Assembly (NCBI RefSeq): GCF_001641695.1 | Contig: NZ_LSEF01000028.1 | Coordinates: forward strand, 116,220 to 176,162 | DNA length: 59,943 nt | Source of the DNA: Bradyrhizobium neotropicale | GTDB lineage: Bacteria > Pseudomonadota > Alphaproteobacteria > Rhizobiales > Xanthobacteraceae | Direction: 5' to 3' | Shown here: positions 9,830 to 17,339 of the stretch, in pieces | Numbering within the stretch: the stretch's first letter is position 1 | How the letters are laid out: every line of letters begins with the position of its first letter | Position numbers and translations under genes: made by a program | The notes under the pieces: model-generated | Seen by the model: only the letters and a program-made list of their open reading frames with translations | The model's database searches: none | What the model was told of the DNA's origin: nothing

Positions 9830-10120
9830 TCAATCACCGTCCGCGCTCAGCACATTGCCGAATTGCTCCCAGGAGCTTCCGGTCCAGCGCTGCAATTTCA
9901 ACTGCGTATAGGCCATACTGTTGCCCGGGCCGGTGTTGATTGTCACTCCCGGCACGAGCGTGGGCAATGACAATCCGCGGATGCCCCTCGCCTGCTTGAG
10001 GACGTTCTCGCGCGAGAGATCATCGCCGCACTGCTTCAGGACCTGCTCAAGGATCTGTCCCTGCTGGGTCCCATGGAGATAGTTGGCATCGCCGATGTCG
10101 GCGCCCTGAACATTCGACAC
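9830..10120 (-). pseudogene. Remnant: C-terminal end of a LivK-type ABC substrate-binding protein
   Basis: About 95 residues matching only the C-terminus of branched-chain-amino-acid-type binding proteins: DANYLHGTQQGQILEQVLKQ, CGDDLSRENVLKQA, LPTLVPGVTINTGP and a terminal KLQRWTGSSWEQFGNVLS. The roughly 300 residues of signal peptide and lobes that should precede it are absent, and upstream lies the acyl-CoA ligase stop. It is therefore read as a truncated leftover, with no credible start. Such binding-protein genes often neighbour acyl- or aryl-CoA ligases, so an uptake cluster may have been lost here. Confidence 0.75.
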
Positions 10121-10162
10121 CTCCCCTTGCCCTGAAAACGACTCGCGCGTCCGGCGCAGCGG

Positions 10163-11743
10163 TCAACCTGTCGCCGCCATATCTGCGGTCCCGGCAAGCG
10201 CGAGCTCGCGAAGCTTGTGCTTGAGGATTTTTCCGGTCGAGGCTGCCGGCAGCGCATCGAGCACGATCAGCTCGGTCGGCCGCTTGTAGGCTGTGAGCTG
10301 GCTCGCCGCGTAGGATTTCAGCGCTTCGGCGTCGACGCGCGCACCCGGCAACAGCTGGACGTAGGCGACAACCTCCTCGTTTCCATCCACGGGGCGGCCG
10401 ACCACCGCCGATTGCACGACGTCGTGGTGCGTGTTGAGCACCGCCTCGATCTCCGCCGGATAGACATTGAAGCCGGAGCGGATGATCATCTCCTTGGTGC
10501 GTCCGACGATGTAGAGCTGCTCACGCTCGTTCATCCGGCCGAGATCGCCGGTGTTGAACCAGCCGTCGCGATCGATGGCGGCCGCCGTCAAATCAGGCGC
10601 GCGGTAATAGCCGAGCATGATGTTGGCACCGCGCACATGCAGCTCGCCGACCTCGCCGATGCCGACCTGCCGCCCGTCGCGATCGACGATCCTGTGATCG
10701 ATGCCCGGCAGGAAGGGGCCCACCGTCTCGTCGGCCGCCGGATTTTCCTCGCGCACGCCGGCAAGGCCCGGCGAGCACTCGGTGATGCCATACCCGTTGA
10801 GGAGGGAGACGCCGAACTCCTCTTCCATCCGGCGCTTCAGCTCGAGATCGAGCGGCGCGCCGGCGACGCACATCAGACGGAGGTTTCCGCGGCTGAGCTG
10901 CGCGATGCCGTTGACGGCCTTGTATTCGAGCAGGCGCTGGTACGTTGCGGGCACGCCGTACAGCGTGGTGATGCCTTCCTCCGCCAGAGCACGGGCAAGC
11001 GCCGCGGGATCGGCCTTCGAGACGACATGCAGCGCGGCACCGTGCATCAGCGTCGAGATCAGGAGGATCGAATAGCCGACGATGTGCGACATCGGCAGTA
11101 CGCCGTAAATGCGATCGCCCGGCGCGGTCCGGCGCAGATTGCCCGAGACCTTTGCCGCGACCAGCAGATTGCGATGGCTGAGCATCACGCCTTTCGGCGC
11201 GCCCGTGGTGCCGGAGGTGTACATCAGCGCGGCCACCTGCCGTTCGCTGAGCGCTTCGACCGGCTCGACCTTCGCCGCCTCATGCAGCGCGCCGACGCCG
11301 ATGCCGCCGAACGGGCCCACGGCGCGCAAGCTTGCGCTGGTGCGGCTCGCATGATCGGCGGCATCCTTCGACAAGGCGGCATTGAACAGCGCGCGGCGTG
11401 CGCCGCTGTGGGTCGCGATGAGATCGAGCTCGCGCGCCGAGAGGCGCGGATTGACGGGGATGGCCCAGGCATCGAGGGTACTTGCCGCGAACAGCATGGC
11501 CCCGAGCGCGACGCTGTTCTCGCTCACGACCATGACGCGATCGCCGGGCCTGATCGCGAGATCGGCGAGATCTTTCGCGGCCGCATCCACGGCATCGGAG
11601 AAGTGCCGGTAGGTCCAGACGCGGCCGGCCTCGACGAAGGCAGGCAGATCGGGCGAGGTCTCGGCGAAGGGAGCATAGACCTCGTGAACTCTGCGCGGCA
11701 GTCGCGCGATGAGATCGGCCATATCGACGTCGTTGCTGGTCAT
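10163..11743 (-). CDS. Class I AMP-forming acyl-CoA synthetase
   Basis: Activates a carboxylic acid to its acyl-CoA via an acyl-adenylate. It is 526 aa from ATG 11743, which has AGGGAGGA upstream; the longer frame is unlikely. Family motifs are in order: ALMYTSGTTGAPKGVMLSH (P-loop, about 173-191), LLNGYGITECSP, GWFNTGDLGRMNEREQLYIVGRTKEMI, GFNVYPAEIE, and the catalytic lysine region LPAASTGKILKHKLRE near the end. The acid is not predictable: medium/long-chain fatty or aromatic acids are all possible. It is followed by a binding-protein remnant and preceded (73 bp) by the isomerase-like gene. Confidence 0.92.
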   Translation of the reverse strand: MTSNDVDMADLIARLPRRVHEVYAPFAETSPDLPAFVEAGRVWTYRHFSDAVDAAAKDLADLAIRPGDRVMVVSENSVALGAMLFAASTLDAWAIPVNPRLSARELDLIATHSGARRALFNAALSKDAADHASRTSASLRAVGPFGGIGVGALHEAAKVEPVEALSERQVAALMYTSGTTGAPKGVMLSHRNLLVAAKVSGNLRRTAPGDRIYGVLPMSHIVGYSILLISTLMHGAALHVVSKADPAALARALAEEGITTLYGVPATYQRLLEYKAVNGIAQLSRGNLRLMCVAGAPLDLELKRRMEEEFGVSLLNGYGITECSPGLAGVREENPAADETVGPFLPGIDHRIVDRDGRQVGIGEVGELHVRGANIMLGYYRAPDLTAAAIDRDGWFNTGDLGRMNEREQLYIVGRTKEMIIRSGFNVYPAEIEAVLNTHHDVVQSAVVGRPVDGNEEVVAYVQLLPGARVDAEALKSYAASQLTAYKRPTELIVLDALPAASTGKILKHKLRELALAGTADMAATG

Positions 11744-11816
11744 GCGGTCCTCCCTGGTGGACAGGCGCAGGCCCGTGACCGGGCTCTCTTGCGCGCGAGC
11801 AATGAAGCGGAGCGGA

Positions 11817-12476
11817 TCAGGCCGAAGCGGCGGACGCGACGCGCGGCGTAACCTGCGACAATTGGGCGAGGATCTCCTCCTCGACGTCCCGGAGCTGATC
11901 CTTGCCGAAGAACATCTCGTCGCCGACGAAGAAGGTCGGCGAGCCGAACGCGCCGCGAGCAACCGCATCCTGCGTCAGCTCCATCAGACGGTTCTTGACC
12001 GCGAGCTCCTGCGACTTTGCCGCGATGAGATCGAAATCGATCCCGGAGGCGGTCAGCGCCGCGCGCATCACCGCGGGATCGTCCATCTTCTTCGGCTCTT
12101 CCCACATGTGGTGGTAGACGGCGCGAAAATACGGCGCGAACAGCCCGAGCTCCTGGGCCGCGACGGCGCCGCGCATCAGTTGCAGCGTGTTGACCGGGAA
12201 GAACGGGTTGGAACGGAATCCCGTGATGCCGTGCCGGCGCAGGAAGCGCGCCGTCTCGACCTCCATGTATTCGCGCTTGTTCCTGATGCCCTTCAGGGAA
12301 TCGGCGGGCGACGAATTGCCGGTCAGCTTGAAGATGCCGCCGAGCAGCACCGGCACATAGTCGAACGTCACGCCGGTGCGCTTCTCGATGTCTGGGATGA
12401 CGCGGTCGGAGAGATAGGCGTTGGGGCTGCCGAAATCGAACAGGAACTGCACCCGCAGCGGTCGCGCGCTCGACAT
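11817..12476 (-). CDS. 2-hydroxychromene-2-carboxylate isomerase-like, DsbA/GST-kappa fold
   Basis: 219 aa from ATG 12476 (GGGAGG 8 nt upstream). The HCCA isomerase pattern is clear: QFLFDFGSPNAYLSDRVIP at the N-terminus, VPVLLGGIFKLTGN, PFFPVNTLQLMRGA, and the thioredoxin-fold cis-Pro/active region GAFGSPTFFVGDEMFFGKDQL. The family catalyses glutathione-dependent isomerisation in naphthalene-type degradation, but many members act elsewhere. It lies directly before the acyl-CoA ligase on the same strand, and divergent from an HxlR regulator whose putative operators lie between them. Confidence 0.9.
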   Translation of the reverse strand: MSSARPLRVQFLFDFGSPNAYLSDRVIPDIEKRTGVTFDYVPVLLGGIFKLTGNSSPADSLKGIRNKREYMEVETARFLRRHGITGFRSNPFFPVNTLQLMRGAVAAQELGLFAPYFRAVYHHMWEEPKKMDDPAVMRAALTASGIDFDLIAAKSQELAVKNRLMELTQDAVARGAFGSPTFFVGDEMFFGKDQLRDVEEEILAQLSQVTPRVASAASA

Positions 12477-12539
12477 GGTCACATCCTCCCGCCGATTTGG
12501 CTTGTTGAGCCCTGAGAGCTCATCTTGCGGCGACCATAT

Positions 12540-12630
12540 AGTTCTAAAATAGAACTGTCAAACCGAAGCAAAAATAAGCTTACGTCAGCACAGATCGTGA
12601 TGGTTGAGGACTTTCATTCCATTTTGGAAT
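12540..12630. promoter_or_regulatory. Pair of TTC-N7-GAA palindromes (putative HxlR operators)
   Basis: Two palindromes in the divergent spacer: AGTTCTAAAATAGAACT at 12540-12556 (7-3-7, perfect) and ATTCCATTTTGGAAT at 12616-12630 (6-3-6, perfect). Both reduce to TTC-N7-GAA. Their position between an HxlR gene and its divergent neighbour suggests autoregulation and control of the isomerase/ligase genes. Confidence 0.7.
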
Positions 12631-12688
12631 TTTATATTGTCGGTGCGAAGAACGCATTGGAAATTCAGCTGTTTCGAGGATCGGACGG

Positions 12689-13189
12689 ATGCGGTGGGAT
12701 TCGCTTGAGCAGGAACAGTGCTCGGTTGCCAGGACGGTGGCCGTGATCGGCGATCGCTGGAGTCTGTTGATCCTGCGCGACTGCTTCCTGCGCGTGCGCC
12801 GGTTCGAGGAGTTTCAGTCACGGCTCGGCGTCACCAGGCACATCCTCGCCGACCGCCTGAAGAAGCTCGTCAGTTTCGGCGTACTCAGGCGCGCGCCCTA
12901 TCAGGTGAACCCGACGCGGCACGAGTACATCCTCACCCAGAAGGGACTCGATCTCTATCCGGTGGTGATGGCGATCGTGCATTGGGGCGACACCCACATG
13001 GTGGATGAGCGCGGCCGCCCCCTGCTCCACGAGCACAAGAACTGCGGCAAGATGTTCGACCCGGTCATGGTCTGCTCCGAATGCGGCGAGCCGATCATTG
13101 CGAAGGAGGTCCATGTGCATGCGGGCCCCGGCGCGGCGACAGGCACGGCCGAGGAGATCGCAGCCCGCGAGGCCGCGCGCGCGAGATAG
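12689..13189 (+). CDS. HxlR-family winged-helix transcriptional regulator
   Basis: 166 aa. The N-terminal CSVARTVAVIGDRWSLLILRDCFLRVRRFEEF is the HxlR signature, with an N-terminal cysteine (Cys11) that in some members senses thiol-reactive compounds. The recognition helix follows (LGVTRHILADRLKKLVSFGVL), and the wing is YQVNPTRHEYILTQKG. The C-terminal extension carries a CSECG motif. It probably controls the divergent isomerase and acyl-CoA ligase through the two TTC-N7-GAA palindromes upstream. The ligand is unknown. Confidence 0.93.
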   Translation: MRWDSLEQEQCSVARTVAVIGDRWSLLILRDCFLRVRRFEEFQSRLGVTRHILADRLKKLVSFGVLRRAPYQVNPTRHEYILTQKGLDLYPVVMAIVHWGDTHMVDERGRPLLHEHKNCGKMFDPVMVCSECGEPIIAKEVHVHAGPGAATGTAEEIAAREAARAR

Positions 13190-13202
13190 CGCGGCTTGCC
13201 AC

Positions 13203-13331
13203 GGCGCCCTCGATGTTGAACAACAGGCGACCATAGACCTCCCGCCAAACGGCAAGGCGGTCGCGCTCGGGCAGCATCGCGGTGTCGAGCGAGAGGTGCT
13301 TGAGCTGGGACATTCGCAAACGGGCATTCAT
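13203..13331 (-). pseudogene. Remnant: N-terminus of an AraC-family regulator
   Basis: The translated stretch MSQLKHLSLDTAMLPERDRL followed by AVWREVYGRLLFNIE matches the N-terminus of rhizobial AraC-type regulators with an AraC-binding-like domain. The match stops around 13208, sixteen to twenty bases from the end of the convergent HxlR gene, after which the frame runs antisense through HxlR. No HTH region exists. It overlaps the preceding gene's stop by ATGA. The gene appears broken at the point where the HxlR locus now lies. Confidence 0.6.
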
Positions 13332-13582
13332 TGGAGAGCAGAAGTCTCGCTGTCGCGAGTGGCCACAGAGGAGTTCAGCTCGTCAAGATTGTGCGCCATT
13401 TTGTTGCGCCTGACGGTCAATGTTCGTTCCATCGCCCGCCTTGGCGTCAGCGCGATCTGCGCGCGGGAGCTGTGCGCGCAACTCCGCCGGGCCTGCTTGC
13501 GCAGGCTGAACGCGTGGAGCCAACCGCCGAGTGCAATGAGCACCGGCAGGACGTAGAGCGCGAAGTCGCGAAGCAGGATCAT
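13328..13582 (-). CDS. Small single-span membrane protein, unknown
   Basis: 84 aa from ATG 13582. One N-terminal hydrophobic helix (LLRDFALYVLPVLIALGGWLH) is followed by a basic, Ser/Arg-rich cytoplasmic tail. The start overlaps the stop of the upstream gene by ATGA, so the two are probably translated together. No family is recognised. Confidence 0.5.
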   Translation of the reverse strand: MILLRDFALYVLPVLIALGGWLHAFSLRKQARRSCAHSSRAQIALTPRRAMERTLTVRRNKMAHNLDELNSSVATRDSETSALQ

Positions 13583-13833
13583 GAATCGAGGCTCGCTTTC
13601 GCAAACGAGATCGCGCGATCGAGTGCGAGCCCAGCGAACTGGTAGACGAAAAGGCTGAGAAAGAGCCTCCAGGACTCGCCGACCTGCCACGGATAGAGCT
13701 GGACTTCGTTCGGCCATCCATTGAGGAACGCGATCGCCATCGGCAACCAGCCCCCGAACCGCCAGAACAGCGCCGAGGCGCGCTCGAGCAGCGCGATGCG
13801 CTCACTGATCTGCTTGCGTTCGGCGTCGGTCAT
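13579..13833 (-). CDS. Small membrane-associated protein, unknown
   Basis: 84 aa from ATG 13833 (a TTG six codons upstream is possible). The sequence begins MTDAERKQISERIALLERAS, a charged helix, and continues with moderately hydrophobic segments (LFWRFGGWLPMAIAFLNGWP and FLSLFVYQFAGLALDRAI), probably two membrane helices. It is coupled by ATGA to the next small membrane protein. No domain is recognised. Confidence 0.5.
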   Translation of the reverse strand: MTDAERKQISERIALLERASALFWRFGGWLPMAIAFLNGWPNEVQLYPWQVGESWRLFLSLFVYQFAGLALDRAISFAKASLDS

Positions 13834-13899
13834 GGTGGTACCCGGCGGCAACGCGGAATGCGTTGTCAGGACTTGGTCGGTCCCCGCACGGATCGGGTT

Positions 13900-14076
13900 C
13901 TATGGCGCCCAGCTGTCCTGCCCGTTCCCGTAGACCACTCCGCAGAACGAGCGGCCGCCGGCGCAGAGGCGAAAATGGCAGGCGGGATCGGTCGAGCAGC
14001 TGCCATAGACGAAGCTGATGTAGCCCAGCACCGCGAACGCGGTTACGCCGAGCAGCAGGCGGGTATAGAGGTCCAT
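13900..14076 (-). CDS. Small Cys-rich single-span membrane protein
   Basis: 58 aa from ATG 14076. A hydrophobic helix (YTRLLLGVTAFAVLGYISFVYG) is followed by a short domain with four cysteines (GSCSTDPACHFRLCAGGRSFCG), possibly two disulfides outside the membrane. The ribosome site is weak. The product is unknown; a genuine gene is favoured by the orderly helix-plus-Cys pattern. Confidence 0.5.
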   Translation of the reverse strand: MDLYTRLLLGVTAFAVLGYISFVYGSCSTDPACHFRLCAGGRSFCGVVYGNGQDSWAP

Positions 14077-14169
14077 GACGCGCGTGACCCAGACGTGAAG
14101 CTGCGCGGACCCGGCGAGACGGCGCGCGCAAGTCTTAGTGTCGGATCGTCGGCGGTTGGTTCTGCTCCC

Positions 14170-14214
14170 CCGCAAAAACCAAACCGCCCGCCTACGGGAT
14201 GCGCAGGCGGGCGG
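14170..14214 (-). terminator. Rho-independent terminator after the DUF2852 gene
   Basis: Perfect 10-bp stem (arms 14184-14193 and 14205-14214, 11-nt loop). Read on the minus strand it is followed by a T-rich run (TTTGGTTTTTG). It lies 64 bases after the DUF2852 stop. Confidence 0.8.
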
Positions 14215-14277
14215 CTCGGGGCCATCAGGACTTTGGGGGCATGCGCCTGAAGGCTTTGAGAGGCTCGGCGTTCAGGA

Positions 14278-14766
14278 TCAGCCCTGCGGCGGCTGGTCGC
14301 TCGGCGGCGGCGTCGGACGGGTCTTGTGCTGCGCCATGAACTGGTCGAACTCTTCCTTGTCCTTGGCGTGACGCAGACGGGTCAGGAAGTCCTTGAACTC
14401 GCGCTGCTCTTCCTCGAGCCGCTGCAGGGTCTCGGCGCGGTACTCGTCGAAGGCGCGGTTGCCGGATGACGGCGGGCCGAAACCGAAGCCGAAGCCGCGG
14501 CGCTCCATGCGATCGCGCATGCGATCCATCTTGTACTGCATCCGCTCCATCTTGTTCTGCCAGCGATCCTGGTGACTCCAGCACGACATTCTTCTGCTCC
14601 CGAGTGTGAAAAAGAGAAGGGCAAGGCCGATCGGCCACCAGATGATGAAGCCGAGGATGGTCACGGCAATCCAGCCGGGATGCCAGGGCGTGTCGAGCAT
14701 GTGGGGGCGTTCGTACGGTTGTTCCGAAGGGCCGCGCCATCGATTGACATCAGCGGTGTAGGCCAT
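14278..14766 (-). CDS. DUF2852 membrane protein
   Basis: 162 aa. The first third contains one strong membrane segment (WIAVTILGFIIWWPIGLALLFF) preceded by a WHPGW motif, characteristic of DUF2852. The remainder is a charged, Met/Arg-rich helix (QNKMERMQYKMDRMRDRMER), a Gly/Phe patch (GFGFGFGPP), a coiled-coil-like stretch (ETLQRLEEEQREFKDFLTRL) and a proline-rich tail. The promoter region carries a perfect 19-bp palindrome also found at the upstream TetR gene, so TetR control is likely. Confidence 0.88.
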   Translation of the reverse strand: MAYTADVNRWRGPSEQPYERPHMLDTPWHPGWIAVTILGFIIWWPIGLALLFFTLGSRRMSCWSHQDRWQNKMERMQYKMDRMRDRMERRGFGFGFGPPSSGNRAFDEYRAETLQRLEEEQREFKDFLTRLRHAKDKEEFDQFMAQHKTRPTPPPSDQPPQG

Positions 14767-14801
14767 TTCCCATCTCCATCACGGCATCAAAGCCGTTGTG
14801 A

Positions 14802-14820
14802 ATGTAAATAACATTTACAT
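14802..14820. promoter_or_regulatory. 19-bp TetR-type operator upstream of DUF2852 gene
   Basis: ATGTAAATAACATTTACAT, a perfect palindrome (8-3-8) 36 bp upstream of the DUF2852 start. A near-identical 19-bp site overlaps the start of the upstream TetR gene. Confidence 0.8.
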
Positions 14821-14887
14821 AGCTAGACCATCCCGCATTTTTGTCAAGCCGGCCGCCTGACAGGCGCGCCGATTTATTTGCGCAACT

Positions 14888-15640
14888 TTATTTCGGCTTG
14901 CCCCAAGGACCACCTGGAGTACCGCCGGGAGGCACGCCAGAACCGGAGGAAGCCTCCGGTGGCACGGGCGGCGGCTCGGCACCTTTCGCAGCGGGACGGC
15001 GGTCGGTCGGGAATCCGAGACCGCGCAGATAGATCAGCACCTCGGCTTCGAGCAGTTCGTCGGGCGACATCGGCAGCTTGCGACGCGCGCCATCGCCGCG
15101 CGAGAACAGCGAGGCCACGCCATGCGACATCGACCAGATGTGCAGCGCCATCATCATCGCCGGCGGGCGCGGCGTGCCGGGCGGCGTCAGCGCCGCGAGG
15201 CGCTCGGCGGCGGCACGGATGACGCCGAACGCGCGTTCGCCCGCAGCCATCAACGCCGGATTGGCATCGGTGGGCAGACCGGATTCAAACATCGCGGCAT
15301 AGAAGGCGGGCTCTTCGCGGGCAAAGGCGAGATAGGCCTTTCCGACGCGCTCGAACGCGGTGATCGTGTCGGGCCGTCCGTCGTCCCAGGACGCGGTCAG
15401 GCGCGCCTCGAACTGCTCGAAGCCGCGCTGCGCGATCGAGGACAACAGCTCGTCGCGGTCGCGAAAATGCCGATACGGGGCGGCCGCGCTGACCCCGGCC
15501 ATGCGCGCGGCATCGGCGAACGTGAAGCCGGCCGCGCCCTTCTCGGCGATCAGCCCGAGCGCCGCCTGCAACAAGGCTTCCTTCAGATTGCCGTGGTGAT
15601 AGCCGCGCTCAGCGCGGCCCTGCTCCTTGCGCCAGCTCAT
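14888..15640 (-). CDS. TetR/AcrR-family regulator with WHG-type C-terminal domain
   Basis: 250 aa. The HTH at about 18-62 reads HHGNLKEALLQAALGLIAEK, then FTFADAARMAGVSAAAPYRHF, with the PYRHF recognition helix. The ligand-binding region contains AYLAFAREEPAFYAAMFESG and HIWSMSHGVASLF, typical of the WHG subfamily. The tail is Pro/Gly-rich. A 19-bp operator overlaps its own start codon and another lies upstream of the downstream DUF2852 gene, so it probably represses both. The inducer is unknown. Confidence 0.93.
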   Translation of the reverse strand: MSWRKEQGRAERGYHHGNLKEALLQAALGLIAEKGAAGFTFADAARMAGVSAAAPYRHFRDRDELLSSIAQRGFEQFEARLTASWDDGRPDTITAFERVGKAYLAFAREEPAFYAAMFESGLPTDANPALMAAGERAFGVIRAAAERLAALTPPGTPRPPAMMMALHIWSMSHGVASLFSRGDGARRKLPMSPDELLEAEVLIYLRGLGFPTDRRPAAKGAEPPPVPPEASSGSGVPPGGTPGGPWGKPK

Positions 15641-15657
15641 GTGAACGGCTTTTACAT
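15639..15657. promoter_or_regulatory. 19-bp TetR-type operator at the TetR start codon
   Basis: ATGTGAACGGCTTTTACAT; its reverse complement aligns with ATGTAAATAACATTTACAT at 14802-14820 over the same 19-bp length and half-sites. It overlaps the TetR initiation codon, which fits autorepression. Confidence 0.75.
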
Positions 15658-15723
15658 GAGCCGCGCGCGAAGGTCACTAGCGGGAACGGGGTGTGATTAA
15701 CCCGTACTTCCACGGTCACGGCA

Positions 15724-15815
15724 GTCATTCCGGGGCGGCCCGGAGGGCCGAACCGGAATCTCGCGCCACGACTTCTGGATTCCGGGTTCAGCGCTGCGCG
15801 CTGCCCCGGAATGAC
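15724..15815. repeat. Intergenic palindromic element (GTCATTCCGGGGC arms)
   Basis: 92-bp element with perfect 13-bp terminal inverted repeats, GTCATTCCGGGGC and GCCCCGGAATGAC. A related element lies at 16689-16793. It is non-coding and of a type common between genes in Bradyrhizobium. Confidence 0.75.
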
Positions 15816-15836
15816 GTGTGGGTGTCCGGGGATCGA

Positions 15837-16199
15837 CTAACCGCCCGGGATCGGCAGGACCGGCATGATCTCGACGCGCTCGCCAGGGAAGATCGCGAAG
15901 TGCGGGTGGTTTTCGAACATCTTCGCCGCGGCTTCATGGGAGGCGGCGCGGACCACGGTGAAGGCGCCCATCTCATTGGCGATGTCGGCAACGCCCTTCC
16001 CGTCGACCCTCTTGGTCTTGCCGAGCGGGCCGCCCATCGCCTGGATCGCGCCCTGGTGCCTCTCGGCCCAGGCTTTCCAGGCCGCCATACCTTCCTGCTC
16101 TTTCGCCTTGCGCTCGGCCTCGGACATCGCATTCCATGCGGCCCATTTCGGGCTCGTCTTGCTGCCGAGGAAAACGGCGAGATAGGTGTCGGTGCTCAT
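15837..16199 (-). CDS. YciI-related (DGPF-like) protein
   Basis: 120 aa. The sequence has the ferredoxin-like fold pattern of YCII-related proteins: TYLAVFLGSKTSPKWAAW at the N-terminus, MGGPLGKTKRVDG in the position of the DGPF loop, and FTVVRAASHEAAAKMFENHP with a terminal VEIMPVLPIPGG. The function is unknown; such proteins are often encoded with ECF42-type sigma factors, one of which lies 7 kb away. It is the most divergent of the four YciI-like proteins in this window. Confidence 0.8.
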   Translation of the reverse strand: MSTDTYLAVFLGSKTSPKWAAWNAMSEAERKAKEQEGMAAWKAWAERHQGAIQAMGGPLGKTKRVDGKGVADIANEMGAFTVVRAASHEAAAKMFENHPHFAIFPGERVEIMPVLPIPGG

Positions 16200-16242
16200 C
16201 GTTGCTTCTCCCTTGGTGATGATTGATCGAACGCGACTGCTG

Positions 16243-16647
16243 CTACTTCTTCAGGTCGTCAAAGCCGGCGGCGGCTTCCTGCACTTCGGGCGGGAAATCG
16301 CTCATCTCCTGCACCTGGCGGATCTCGATGACCTCGTTCGGCGAGGCCGGGCACTTTTTGGCCCAGGCGATCGCTTCCTCGCGCGAGGCAACCTCGATCA
16401 TCCAGTAACCGCCGAGAACTTCCTTGGCCTCAGTGAAGGGGCCGTCGGTCACGATCGGCTCGCCGGTGCCAAACGACACGCGCGCGCCCTTCGACGGCGG
16501 ATGCAGGCCGTCGAGCGTGATCAGAACGCCCGCGTCCTTCAACGCCTCGTTGTAGCGCATCATCGCGGCGACGCGTTCCGGATCGAGCTGCACGTCCGGC
16601 GGTGCGGTCTCGTAGCCGAGGGGGATCATCAGCATCATGAATCGCAT
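16243..16647 (-). CDS. YciI/DGPF-domain protein
   Basis: 134 aa. The N-terminus MRFMMLMIPLGYETAPPDVQ and the motif VTDGPFTEAKEVLGGYWMIEV are diagnostic of the DGPF family. It ends with EVIEIRQVQEMSDFP. Strongly similar in order of motifs to the next gene upstream (16801-17217). The enzymatic role is unknown; the YciI fold has a conserved His/Asp pocket. Probably part of a stress-related set with the ECF42-type sigma factor. Confidence 0.88.
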   Translation of the reverse strand: MRFMMLMIPLGYETAPPDVQLDPERVAAMMRYNEALKDAGVLITLDGLHPPSKGARVSFGTGEPIVTDGPFTEAKEVLGGYWMIEVASREEAIAWAKKCPASPNEVIEIRQVQEMSDFPPEVQEAAAGFDDLKK

Positions 16648-16688
16648 GAGGGCTCTCTTTTTGTCGTGAACACGCGAATGTCTTCCGT

Positions 16689-16793
16689 GTCATTCCGGGA
16701 TGCGCCGTGAGGCGCAGGCCCGGAATCCATCATCCGCAGTCATCGCGGCCCGATGGATTCCGGGCTCGATGCTTCCCATCGCCCCGGAATGAC
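16689..16793. repeat. Intergenic palindromic element (GTCATTCCGGG arms, nested)
   Basis: 105-bp element bounded by GTCATTCCGGG and CCCGGAATGAC. It encloses a second inverted pair, GCCCGGAATCCAT (ending 16730) and ATGGATTCCGGGC (16753-16765). Related to the element at 15724-15815. Confidence 0.75.
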
Positions 16794-16800
16794 GGTGAGG

Positions 16801-17217
16801 CTATTTCTTCGCCGCGTGGGCGCGGGTGCGGTCATCCTGCTCGCGCAGCTCGGGCGTGAAGGCTTCGCCAAAATCCTCGACCGAGAACACCTGGCGGATC
16901 TCGATCTCGGAACCGGGCTCGAACGGCGCGCGCTTCATCCACGCGATCGCCTCGTCGAGCGAAGAGGTCTTGATCATCCAGAAGCCGGCGATCAGGTCCC
17001 GCGACAGATTGAACGGGCCGCGGGTGACGCTGGCGTCGGCGGGCGAATATCGGATACGAGCGCCCTTCACCGTCGGATGCAGGCCCTCGCCGGCCTCGAT
17101 CACGCCGGCCTTGGCCATCTCCTCGTTGAATTTGCCCATGGCGGCCAGCATCTCTGTGGTCGGCATCTTGCCGGCCTCGGTGTCCTGATTTGCCTTGACG
17201 ATCACCATGAAACGCAT
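16801..17217 (-). CDS. YciI/DGPF-domain protein
   Basis: 138 aa from ATG 17217 (a GGAGCAGG ribosome site precedes it; an in-frame extension to 17340 lacks homology). The N-terminus is MRFMVIVKANQDTEAGKMPT. The DGPF loop reads VTRGPFNLSRDLIAGFWMIKT, with Asp replaced by Arg. The following SLDEAIAWMKRAPF and SEIEIRQVFSVEDFG match the family. One of four related proteins nearby. Confidence 0.87.
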   Translation of the reverse strand: MRFMVIVKANQDTEAGKMPTTEMLAAMGKFNEEMAKAGVIEAGEGLHPTVKGARIRYSPADASVTRGPFNLSRDLIAGFWMIKTSSLDEAIAWMKRAPFEPGSEIEIRQVFSVEDFGEAFTPELREQDDRTRAHAAKK

Positions 17218-17339
17218 CGACCTGCTCCGTGACGTTCTTTGGGGGCGGACCGGCTTGACCCGCGCTCCCCTGTAAGACGAACGCCGTTGTACAGAACCGA
17301 CACGGGAACGAGAATTATTTCGGAGGTCATGGCGCGCCA

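Noticed and set aside
10217..11851. A 544-codon plus-strand open frame
   Set aside because: Antisense to the acyl-CoA synthetase, whose motifs are all present on the minus strand; no domain in this frame.
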